A program made the position numbers and the translations under genes. Of a stretch of DNA of 64,000 nt, positions 27,956 to 35,679 are shown in pieces. Source of the DNA: CBDFHC01 sp965247585. Its GTDB lineage: Bacteria > Chloroflexota > Dehalococcoidia > Lucifugimonadales > GCA-2712585. Numbering within the stretch: position 1 is the stretch's first letter; each line of letters begins with the position of its first letter. The stretch is from NCBI GenBank assembly GCA_965247585.1, contig CBDFHC010000005.1, positions 682,001 to 746,000 on the forward strand, given 5' to 3'. The notes below the pieces were generated by a model. The model saw only the letters and a program-made list of their open reading frames with translations. It did not search any database and was not told where the DNA came from.

Positions 27956-28097
27956 AGAGGGTGAAGGGAACCTGAGTCCCCTGCCGGGAGTCTGAGGCAG
28001 TCCCTAAGAATTAAACTCTATAAACCATCCGGGGTGGGGTGGCGTCAATCACCAACCCGTGATTTGCCGCCCCTTACCGTGGCGATATCCATAGCAT
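27956..28097 (+). repeat. Element A copy 12 (degenerate, with long tail)
   Basis: Hairpin 1 is GGGAACC...; hairpin 2 has weakened to TCTGAGGCAGTCCCTAAGA; hairpin 3 is GGTGGCGTCAATCACC. The tail GCCCCTTACCGTGGCGATATCC lines up with the other long tails. Confidence 0.72.
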
Positions 28098-28227
28098 TTA
28101 TTCCATCCTTGATGTTAGATATATGTGGAGTGTCCAATTCCTTAAATGCCAAACCCCTCCCCCTCGATCAGGAATATGCCAGATCAGGCCTGGCGGCCCC
28201 GCAGCCTAACTGAGGAGGTCTACACCA

Positions 28228-29526
28228 ATGCCACATCGCACCGACTCCGAAATCCAGCTACTGGAGAAAGCGCGTCAGTACTTCCCCGGCGGGGAGACGG
28301 GCAACGTCTCCTTGGACGATGACCACGCCTTCCTCGTCAAACGCGGCAGCGGCTCCCACATCTGGGACGTCAGCGGCAACGAGTACATTGACTACTTGAT
28401 GGGCTCCGGCCCCATGGTCCTGGGCCACGCCCACCCCGCCGTCACCAACGCGGTCGGCACCGCCGTCGAAAGTGGCAGCACCTTCTTCGCCACCAGCGAG
28501 TCCGCCGTTCTCCTCGCCGAGGAGATTGTCAACGCCGTGCCCTGTGCCGAGAAGATCCGATTTACCACCAGCGGCACCGACGCCTGCTTCCAGGGACTCC
28601 GCATCGCCCGCGCTTTTCGCAAGCGCGACAAAATCCTCAAGTTCGAGGGTGGCTTCCACGGCACCAGTGATTACTCCTTAATCAGCAACCCGCCCAGGCA
28701 ACTCTTGGACTACCCTCAGGGAGACCGCAGCAGCGGCGGCATCCCCCGCGCCATTGAGGACCTGGTCATGGTGGCGCCCTACAACGACGTCGAGACCACC
28801 ACCGCCATCATCGAGCGGCACCATGATGAGCTTGCCGCCGTGATTGTGGAGCCGGTTCAGCGCATCCTCGCCCCCAAGCCCGGCTTCCTCCAGGCGCTGC
28901 GCGACGTTACCGCCCGGTACCAGGTCCCCCTCATTTTCGACGAGGTGGTCACCGGATTCCGCATGGCCTACGGCGGCGCCCAGGAGTACTACGGCATCAC
29001 CCCGGACCTGGCAGCCGTGGGCAAAATCGTCGGTGGCGGCTACCCCCTGGCCGCCATCTGTGGCCGCGACGACATTATGTCCACCTACGACGCCTCCCAG
29101 TCCGACCCCGACACGTTAGTCGGCCAGATCGGCACCCTTAACGGTAACCCGGTAGCCTGCGCTGCGGGCCTCGCCACCTTGGCGGAGTTGCGCCGTCAGG
29201 GCCCCGACGCCTACCAGCGCCTCTGGGCCACCGGCCGCCGCCTCCGCGACGCCCTGGACACCCTCTGCGCCGAGGCCGAAATCCCCGCCCAGACCTCCGG
29301 CGTCGACCCCGTTTTCGATATCATCTTCACCGACGCTGAGATCTCCGGCTACCGCTCCACCCTCTCCGCCGACGGCCCCATGAACAACCGCTTCCGCAAC
29401 CTCCTCCAGGACCAGGGCGTCTTCCGCGGCCCCTCCAAGTTCTACCCCTCCCTGGCCCACACCGACGCGGACGTAGAGCAGACCATCTCCGCCTTCCGAG
29501 AGGTAATCACCAAACTCCGCCCATAA
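28228..29526 (+). CDS. Glutamate-1-semialdehyde 2,1-aminomutase-like class III aminotransferase
   Basis: PLP enzyme of 432 residues. The substrate-phosphate region TSGTDACFQGLRIARAF (about 115-131), the Asp pair in LIFDEVVTGFRMAYGG (about 235-250) and the PLP lysine in AVGKIVGGGYPLAAICG (about 270) are present. The overall layout fits the GSA aminomutase branch, including GGETGN and the GHAHPAV block. However, members of this branch also act in other pathways, and no tetrapyrrole genes lie nearby, so the symbol hemL is not given. GAGGAGG precedes the ATG. Confidence 0.85.
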   Translation: MPHRTDSEIQLLEKARQYFPGGETGNVSLDDDHAFLVKRGSGSHIWDVSGNEYIDYLMGSGPMVLGHAHPAVTNAVGTAVESGSTFFATSESAVLLAEEIVNAVPCAEKIRFTTSGTDACFQGLRIARAFRKRDKILKFEGGFHGTSDYSLISNPPRQLLDYPQGDRSSGGIPRAIEDLVMVAPYNDVETTTAIIERHHDELAAVIVEPVQRILAPKPGFLQALRDVTARYQVPLIFDEVVTGFRMAYGGAQEYYGITPDLAAVGKIVGGGYPLAAICGRDDIMSTYDASQSDPDTLVGQIGTLNGNPVACAAGLATLAELRRQGPDAYQRLWATGRRLRDALDTLCAEAEIPAQTSGVDPVFDIIFTDAEISGYRSTLSADGPMNNRFRNLLQDQGVFRGPSKFYPSLAHTDADVEQTISAFREVITKLRP

Positions 29527-29611
29527 TCACGGCCCTCGCAACCTCGCATCGAAAATAGCCCAGCCCGGCCTTTGACAGAGCGCCTCCTGCCCGCAGCCAA
29601 CACCAACCACA

Positions 29612-29738
29612 CAGGAGAGTGCAGGGAACATGGGTTCTCTGCCGGGTGTCTGAGGGTGTCCCTCAGAACCTAAAATAAACCTTTCGGGGCGGGTGGGTGG
29701 GAACCACCAACCTCTGATTCGCCGCCCTTTGCGGCAGC
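29612..29738 (+). repeat. Element A copy 13 (complete)
   Basis: Hairpin 2 standard, hairpin 3 extended (GGGTGGGAACCACCAACC), then TCTGATTCGCCGCCC and a partial long tail. It follows the aminomutase-like gene by 85 bases. Confidence 0.85.
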
Positions 29739-29837
29739 CAGAACCATCACAATCCCTGATCCCCTCTAAAATAGCGCCTCATACTGCTTCCATGGCTCCG
29801 GTCAGGTTACTTCATCGCCAGCGGAGCAACCTTATAT

Positions 29838-29975
29838 ACCATGTCATTCTGAGCCGGTTCGTGAGGAACGAAGAATCTGGGTGTAGGGGGGAGAGCATTT
29901 CCCACCTCGGTGTCCACGCCGAATCCCGACCCTGGATTTTCATCCCTGGCGACGGCCCGCTGCCATTGCGGTATG
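29838..29975 (+). repeat. D-type repeat fragment (CATGTCATTCTGAG block)
   Basis: CATGTCATTCTGAGCCGG, then GAACGAAGAATCTGGGTG (29838-29885), followed by CCCTGGATTTTCATCCCTGGC, which also occurs near 31815. No terminal repeats were found around this copy. Confidence 0.6.
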
Positions 29976-30085
29976 CGGACTTCAACCGAACGGCTAACCG
30001 CATAGACTAGCCCAAGCCCTTACCCACCCTCACTCCCACACCGCTCCGCTGCGGTTGGAAGTCCCGGGGGAACGCGGCGCTCCTC

Positions 30086-30231
30086 CCCACCCCCCGCACC
30101 ACCAACTTGCTCAACACCCGCATCGCCGAGATGATGTGCCGCGACAGCCCCCATCTCCTTGGCGTCAAATCCCAGCGCCAGCCCCACCAACTGCGGCAGA
30201 TGAATAATCGGCAGGTTAATCTTCCGCTCCG
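30086..30231 (-). pseudogene. Truncated duplicate of the 3' end of sdhE
   Basis: About 145 bases closely matching 33782-33928, the last coding part of the intact sdhE on the same strand. Read on the minus strand it gives RKINLPIIHLPQLVGLALGF. An extra C after CGACAGCC shifts the frame, and the stop position is lost, so it cannot be functional. With the intact copy it forms direct repeats around the 30.2-33.8 kb segment. Confidence 0.82.
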
Positions 30232-30235
30232 TTTC

Positions 30236-31627
30236 TCACTCCTTATCCACCGGCCTCAGCTTCCTAACCACCCCATTAAACGTGTCAGCCAAGTACAGTG
30301 CGCCGGTGCTGTCGAACGCCGTGCCATGCGGACCTGCTAACCCCTCGGCCACGTCTCCTAGAAATTCACCGCTAGCGTCGAATTGCAGGACGCGCCCGTT
30401 CCTTACGCTCGACACTAAGACCTCGCCCGATGCTCCCGCCGTGACCGCTTGCGCGTCCGAAAGGGGAATAAAGCCCAGGCCCAACACATCCCACCCCTTC
30501 ACCGGCTCCCCGGCTACGGTGAACCTCTGCACACGCCCGTTCCCCGGCTCCGCCACCCACAGGTTCCCATCACCATCCAGTGATACGCCTATCGGGTTCT
30601 GAAGCTGACCCAGTTCGCTGCCCGGCTCACCCCAGGCCATCACGAATTCGCCATCGGAATCAAAGACCTGGACACGGTGATTGCCGTTGTCCGCTACATA
30701 GACCCTGTAGTCCGCGTCCACTGCGATGCCCATAGCGGACCTGAACTGCCCTGGAGCAGAGCCCTGTGATCCCCAGGTTGTGAGGTGAGCCCCGTCCGGT
30801 GAGAACTTCTGGACCCTATGATTCCCACTCTCGGAGACATAGACGTTGCCCGCGAAGTCGATGGCTATGCCCGTTGGGCTCCTGAACTGGCCGTCGTCTT
30901 CCCCTTCTGAACCCCACTGACCCAGAAGCGCGCCTTCGGCGCTGATTTTTTGGACGCGGTTCCCAAAAAACTCGGTGATATACAGATTATCGTCGGCGTC
31001 TACGGCTATCCAGTTGGGAGCGCTAAAGCTTATCGGTGCCCCGGGGTCCTGGCCCCAAACGTCAACTTCCATATACCGTGACACGGCTGATGGCTGCTCT
31101 CCCCCCCTGCGCCTGCTCACCGCATCCAGAAAGGCAAGATGCGCCTCGGCCCGGACCACCGCGTCCTGGTCCTGCGACGCCGAACCCAACAGAGCTGGGA
31201 ACACCTCCGGGACCTGATACCCAATCAGGCTGACCGCCTTGGCCGCCGCGCTCCGCACGCCCGGATTTTCGTCGCCGGCCAGCAGGTCCAGCAGGGTAGG
31301 TACCGCCTCACGGGCCTCCGTACCCATCTCCTCGAGCCTGCCTATCGACTGCACAAGTGCCTCGGCATCGCGTTGGTCCAGCGACCGGATAAGACTCTCC
31401 ACACCTTGCAGCGGTTGTGGAGTAGAAGTGGAAGTAGGAGAGGGTGGGACCGTCTCGGTGGGCATCTGGTCTGTCTCAGCTGCCGCTGCCGGGGTAAGAG
31501 TGGGAGTAGGCGAAGGTATAGGGACCGGCTCAGGACCGCCTCAAGCAGTTAGGACTAACGCAAGAATAACTGGCAGGAGAAACGCGCGCCCGATGGGTTT
31601 CACACTGCAATTATGGAGGTATCGCAT
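30236..31627 (-). pseudogene. HEAT/NHL-repeat lipoprotein, interrupted by TGA at the lipobox cysteine
   Basis: The open part (31465 to 30236, 409 residues) has HEAT-like repeats (about 25-115: AVPTLLDLLAGDENPGVRSAA) and then NHL repeats (GNVYVSESGNHRVQKF, YRVYVADNGNHRVQVF, GNLWVAEPGNGRVQRF), six or so propeller blades. The same frame extends upstream to ATG 31627 or GTG 31603 and encodes a signal peptide, GRAFLLPVILALVLTA, followed by TGA (31543-31541) where a lipoprotein needs cysteine, then GGPEPVPIPSPTPT. One base change (TGC to TGA) explains this. Selenocysteine is possible because selB is present, but no good hairpin follows. Otherwise the gene is inactive or the base is an error. Confidence 0.7.
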
Positions 31628-31677
31628 CCCGCCATCCAATAGAAGTCGATTGAGTTGCCCGGAGTGCTCACAAAAGC

Positions 31678-31787
31678 CATGTCATTCCGAGTCCGTCCTT
31701 ATAGGATCGAGGAATCTGGGTGGATCAGGGTTGAGGGTGTCCCGCCCTGTTTCGCTGTGCCAGCTCAAATTACTCACAAGCTCTGAG
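31678..31787 (+). repeat. D-type repeat, right part
   Basis: CATGTCATTCCGAGTCCG, GGAATCTGGGTGGATCAGG, GGGTTGAGGGTGTCCCGCCC, ending ACTCACAAGCT and then CTGAG. It matches 56369-56481 in order. The right terminal repeat is present; no left end was found. Confidence 0.62.
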
Positions 31788-31927
31788 GCTCTCTAACGAG
31801 AGTGGGATTCCCAGCCCTGGATTTTCATCGCTGGCGACACCCCGCTGCCACCGGCGCCTGGCTCCAACCACCCCTCCCATTGAGTTATATTCGCAACCCA
31901 AATTTATCAGAATTGGCCCCTAATTTC

Positions 31928-32530
31928 CTATGGCAGGCTAAACGTAACCTCAGCTGCATCCCGGCTATTGACCCCACGACCTGTTCCCTGCAAGCTGGCC
32001 CACACCGTCACCCCCTGATCTCGCGGTGTCTGAATTGTTAGAAAGCCCTCGAAGATACCCTCCAGCCGCCTTTCCCCTTTCCTTCTCCTACACACCCAGG
32101 ACCCGTTTGAGCCCAGCACACTTTGTGCCTGTACGGAGTTGTGGAAACTTTGCCGTATTGTCTGATACTTAAGACCTGGAACCGCTGCTAATAGACCCCA
32201 GCTAAAGTTGAAGGCTATCCCGACTTCGATGTTGCTTTCACTCACCGTTTCCTCCCGCCTGGGATACATGTCGTGAATCACAGTGAACTCACGGTGGCCT
32301 GACACTCGTACATTTAACCTGCCTTCATCAATTCTCCACGTTCCAATCCCAAATGTGGCGGCAATACGGAGGAAGAAATAGTCAACAGGCCGTTCGGTTC
32401 GCGGAATACTTCTACGGGGAACTCGGAAACTTTGAATGCCCAAGTGCCAGTATGGATCCGAATCGGCTGGTACTTGGGCATGCGCCTTAGCAACAAAATT
32501 GATATACGGTATATTGCTACCGGGCGTCAT
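31928..32530 (-). CDS. Unknown protein, third gene of a coupled three-gene operon
   Basis: 200 residues, no recognised domain, no signal peptide or membrane span. It looks rich in short beta strands (LNVRVSGHREFTVIHDMY; SNIEVGIAFNFSWGLLAAV) and has a basic stretch CRRRKGERR near 150. Its ATG overlaps the previous stop by four bases (ATGA), so it is probably translated with it. The whole operon is less GC-rich than the flanking sdh genes. Confidence 0.6.
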   Translation of the reverse strand: MTPGSNIPYINFVAKAHAQVPADSDPYWHLGIQSFRVPRRSIPRTERPVDYFFLRIAATFGIGTWRIDEGRLNVRVSGHREFTVIHDMYPRREETVSESNIEVGIAFNFSWGLLAAVPGLKYQTIRQSFHNSVQAQSVLGSNGSWVCRRRKGERRLEGIFEGFLTIQTPRDQGVTVWASLQGTGRGVNSRDAAEVTFSLP

Positions 32531-33477
32531 GAAACCATAGTAGTGTTTCCCTGGTGCCTGTATTCACCGTAAATTGCCAGCAGCTCCTTCGACTCTGGAC
32601 TTCTGTTTGTTCCCAATAATAGACGCTCACCCAAAATCAGCCTCGCATACTGATTCATGGGAACTCTTTCTATGTCGGTGCTCTGATATCCGAACTCTAA
32701 CAGTCCGGTTAACACCTCCGCAGCGATAAACTCTATATCCATCACTGAGGCACTACTAGGCGTTGGGAGCGCGCCGATGAACTTTGTGGCCAGTCTCTTG
32801 TAACGTCTATCACTGCCAGGAAGAGATTTCAGAGCTGTCAATCCCTCCTTTTTGTACCATTCAAAAATCTTCCCATAGGATCTGCGAAGCCCAATCAGCT
32901 TGTGTCCGAGTTGTCGTTCTAGTTGACGTCCAACCGATTTTGGAGGTTCTTCTAATAGGGCTGTCCACGAACCCTCTTCCCCACCGGCGACCTTGATGGT
33001 GTCGTTCATTACTATAAAGAACGTAGAAAGATCAGGCTTCTGAGGCGCTCTAAGATATCGGATTTGACTATCAGCGAGTCTATGAACATGCACCAGTCCT
33101 TCGGCAAACTTAGTTTCCCCTCTATACTCCCACACTAGGCTTGCCATTCTAGGATCAGTCTTATCCTCCTTCCGTGCAAGTGTCGGGTTCGAATCATCAA
33201 AGAGTGCCACGCTAAAATTATTGACGTAGCTCAATTCAGGGTCTTCTCGACAGCTAATTACAAACTCAATTCTATAATGAGGTGATACCAAAACATGACC
33301 TCGTGACCACCACAGACCCTTTCCGACGCCGGTGAAAATCTCATTCAGAAATAATGCTTCGACAGTGCCAGGGACACTCGGTTCTCCATGTCTCACCACC
33401 GTCCCCGCCCCCGGCAGGAGTTCCAGGATTCTCCAGTGCCACTCCGTATATAGGTGATCGTTTCCCAAACGATTCAC
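32527..33477 (-). CDS. Unknown protein, second gene of a coupled three-gene operon
   Basis: 316 residues without a motif I recognise. The N-terminal half is mixed alpha/beta (YRIEFVISCREDPEL, NNFSVALFDDSNPT); the C-terminal half is helical and basic (SYGKIFEWYKKEGLTALK). The start is a GTG inside GTGA, overlapping the previous stop. A line within it (33001-33060) has 25 G+C of 60, against 35 of 60 in a line of the neighbouring sdhE (34021-34080). Confidence 0.6.
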   Translation of the reverse strand: MNRLGNDHLYTEWHWRILELLPGAGTVVRHGEPSVPGTVEALFLNEIFTGVGKGLWWSRGHVLVSPHYRIEFVISCREDPELSYVNNFSVALFDDSNPTLARKEDKTDPRMASLVWEYRGETKFAEGLVHVHRLADSQIRYLRAPQKPDLSTFFIVMNDTIKVAGGEEGSWTALLEEPPKSVGRQLERQLGHKLIGLRRSYGKIFEWYKKEGLTALKSLPGSDRRYKRLATKFIGALPTPSSASVMDIEFIAAEVLTGLLEFGYQSTDIERVPMNQYARLILGERLLLGTNRSPESKELLAIYGEYRHQGNTTMVS

Positions 33478-33713
33478 CCTAATTGTTGGCGATCCGAGGA
33501 ATGAATCTCACCAATTAAACCTAACAACATCGATGCCTCTAATATTCCTGGCCCTTTAGGTCTGACGCGATTTGCCTTTAGCAAGCTATCCAATTCTTCA
33601 GGACTTTCCGGTGCAGGGCCTATCGTGTTTAGGTGCGCTCTGACACTAGGCCAAAGCTCATTTAGCCTCGTCCTTAGGTCCTCAATGAGTAAATCCATCG
33701 GTTTGGCAAGCAC
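33474..33713 (-). CDS. Small unknown protein, first gene of a coupled three-gene operon
   Basis: 79 residues, mostly helical: DLLIEDLRTRLNELWPSV and EELDSLLKANRVRP, ending ASMLLGLIGEIHSSDRQQLG. No family recognised. Its stop overlaps the next start (GTGA). A small helical first gene could be a regulator or an antitoxin-like partner, but this is only position-based speculation. Confidence 0.5.
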   Translation of the reverse strand: MLAKPMDLLIEDLRTRLNELWPSVRAHLNTIGPAPESPEELDSLLKANRVRPKGPGILEASMLLGLIGEIHSSDRQQLG

Positions 33714-33786
33714 TGGTGACTAATCGGGTCGTCGAAGATGGCATTCCAAGTTCTACTTTCAATGATACCAGACTACTGAATCCCCC

Positions 33787-34677
33787 CTACCCCCGCACCG
33801 CCACCTTGCTCAACACCCGTTTAGCAGAGATGATGTGCCGTGACAGCCCCATCTCCTTGGCGTCAAACCCCAGCGCCAGCCCCACTAACTGCGGCAGATG
33901 AATAATCGGCAGGTTGATATTCCGCTCCACCTGCTGCATCGCCTTCGGCTGAAACCCGTCCAGGTTCAGGTGGCACAGCGGGCACGGCGTAACCATGGCG
34001 TCGGCACCCAGGTCCTTCACCGTGCTGGTATGGTTTGCCACCATCGCCACCGAGTTCTGCTCGTTGATGGTCAGGATCGGGAACCCGCAGCAACGCGTCT
34101 TGCCGGGGTAGTCCACCACCTCCGCCCCCAGCGCCTCCATCACCCGCTCAAGCGAGTCCTCCCTCTCCGGATACAGCCGGACCTCCAGCGCCTCGCTGGG
34201 CCGCACCATATAGCAGCCGTAGAAGGGGGCCAGCCGAAGATTGGTCAGCGGCCTCACCACCATCGTCTTCAACATCTCGACGCCCAGTTCTTCGATGATT
34301 ATCCACAGCAGATGCCTAGGCTGGGCCGTCCCCTTGTACTCCAGCCCCTCTTCGGCCAGGTGGGCGTTCACCCTCGCCAGGTACTCGGCGTCCGATTTTA
34401 GCCGGCGGTTCGCCTGGCTCATCACCCCCTGGCAGGTGCTGCAAATCGTCATGATCGGCAGGTCTATCTGCTCCGCTATGGCGAAGGTTCGCGCGTTGAG
34501 CACGTCACCCAGGAACTGGTTCTTCTCCTGCAACACCCCGGCACCGGTACACGTGGCGCCGCGCTCCTGCAGTTCGTCCAGCTCAAAACCCAGCTTCTGG
34601 CAGACCTTGATGGTGGCGGGGTAAAGCTCCGGGCAACCGCCGCGGGATACGCAACCGGGGAAAAAGGCGAACTTCAA
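33787..34677 (-). CDS. sdhE: Succinate dehydrogenase subunit E / HdrB-like CCG-domain protein
   Basis: 296 residues with two cysteine-rich CCG-type domains, as in heterodisulfide reductase subunit B and the type-E succinate:quinone reductase anchor. Motifs: FFPGC...C at the N-terminus, CTGAGV (CTG where CCG is usual), CSTCQGVM, then YGCYMVRP, TRCCGFP and TPCPLCHLNL. It binds an iron-sulfur cluster and joins the complex to the membrane or quinone. No helices like those of SdhC or SdhD occur. It is the third gene of sdhA-sdhB-sdhE, 33 bases after sdhB. Its 3' end is duplicated at 30.1 kb. Confidence 0.86.
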   Translation of the reverse strand: MKFAFFPGCVSRGGCPELYPATIKVCQKLGFELDELQERGATCTGAGVLQEKNQFLGDVLNARTFAIAEQIDLPIMTICSTCQGVMSQANRRLKSDAEYLARVNAHLAEEGLEYKGTAQPRHLLWIIIEELGVEMLKTMVVRPLTNLRLAPFYGCYMVRPSEALEVRLYPEREDSLERVMEALGAEVVDYPGKTRCCGFPILTINEQNSVAMVANHTSTVKDLGADAMVTPCPLCHLNLDGFQPKAMQQVERNINLPIIHLPQLVGLALGFDAKEMGLSRHIISAKRVLSKVAVRG

Positions 34678-34710
34678 GCTAACTCTCCTGTTTAGATATG
34701 GACGCCGACA

Positions 34711-35679
34711 CTACTTCTGCTTCTGCTCCTGCTCCGCCTCCACCTTTTTTACCAGGCGTCGCACCTTCTCCACTTCCGGCACCGATTTGTGAAACAGCGG
34801 GGGCATCTTTCCCCTCAGTAAGGCCCGCAGCCCCACCGGGGCCATGCTCATCATAGCCGGCAGGTTAAACATGCCAAGGGTCTTTATCGGCAACATCAGC
34901 TCGTTGAGCCAGCCGCTGTGGCTGACCGACTCGGCGAATGCCTCCGTGTGACGGGCGCCGTAATTATCGTCGTAACCCTGCTCCATTGCTCGGTCCCGCA
35001 ACGCCATTATCCGGTCCATCGGCGCCACGTCCTTGGGGCACACCTCCACGCACTCGTAGCAACGCGTGCAGTCCCACACCCCGCTATACTCGCTGAGCAT
35101 CCCCAGCCGCGACTTGTCCTCCCCGTCCCGGGGGTCCGCCACGAAGCGGTACGCCTTGGCCAGCGCCGCCGGCCCAATGAAGTTCTTATCCACCTCCAGC
35201 ACCGTGCAGTCAGATACACAGGCCCCACACATAATGCAGGCCATCACCCCCGCCAGATGCACCATATCCTTGTTTGGCGCCAGGTACTCGCCCTCCGGCT
35301 CCGGTCCCTCCGGCTGGAGCCACGGCGACACCTGCCGCACCTTGTCCCAGAAAAGCTGCTGGTCCACCACCAGGTCCTTCACCACCGGCATATTGCCCAT
35401 CGGCTCCACCGTCACCCTGCCGCCGTCAGACACCACTGCCGTCAGCTTGGTGTTGCACGCCAGCTTGGCGTGCCCGTTGATCCGCATGGCACAGGACCCG
35501 CAGATGGCGCTTCGACAAGAGCACCTCAGCGCCAGGCTGCCGTCCACCTCTTCCCTTATCTTGATCAGCGAGTCCAGGACACTGGCCGTCTCTTCCATCT
35601 CCAAGTTGTAGTCCTGCCAGTATGCTTCCTGGCCGGACTCGGCGGGATCAGAACGTCTTACTGAGACGGTTACTTGCAT
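34711..35679 (-). CDS. sdhB: Succinate dehydrogenase/fumarate reductase iron-sulfur subunit
   Basis: Transfers electrons from the flavoprotein to the quinone side. From the ATG at 35679 (GAGAGGAAG upstream; overlaps the sdhA stop as TGATG), 322 residues. The [2Fe-2S] motif is CSCRSAICGSCAMRING, and two further cysteine groups are CIMCGACVSDC and CTRCYECVEVCP. The C-terminal about 80 residues extend beyond the usual SdhB and end in a lysine/glutamate-rich tail, a plausible contact with SdhE. Confidence 0.93.
   Translation of the reverse strand: MQVTVSVRRSDPAESGQEAYWQDYNLEMEETASVLDSLIKIREEVDGSLALRCSCRSAICGSCAMRINGHAKLACNTKLTAVVSDGGRVTVEPMGNMPVVKDLVVDQQLFWDKVRQVSPWLQPEGPEPEGEYLAPNKDMVHLAGVMACIMCGACVSDCTVLEVDKNFIGPAALAKAYRFVADPRDGEDKSRLGMLSEYSGVWDCTRCYECVEVCPKDVAPMDRIMALRDRAMEQGYDDNYGARHTEAFAESVSHSGWLNELMLPIKTLGMFNLPAMMSMAPVGLRALLRGKMPPLFHKSVPEVEKVRRLVKKVEAEQEQKQK

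Noticed and set aside
31541..31543. Confident call of selenocysteine at the lipobox
   Set aside because: No clear SECIS-like hairpin follows at the right distance; kept only as a question.
33180..33200. GGTTCGAATC-like sequence as a tRNA T-arm
   Set aside because: No acceptor, D or anticodon arms around it; it lies inside an open reading frame.
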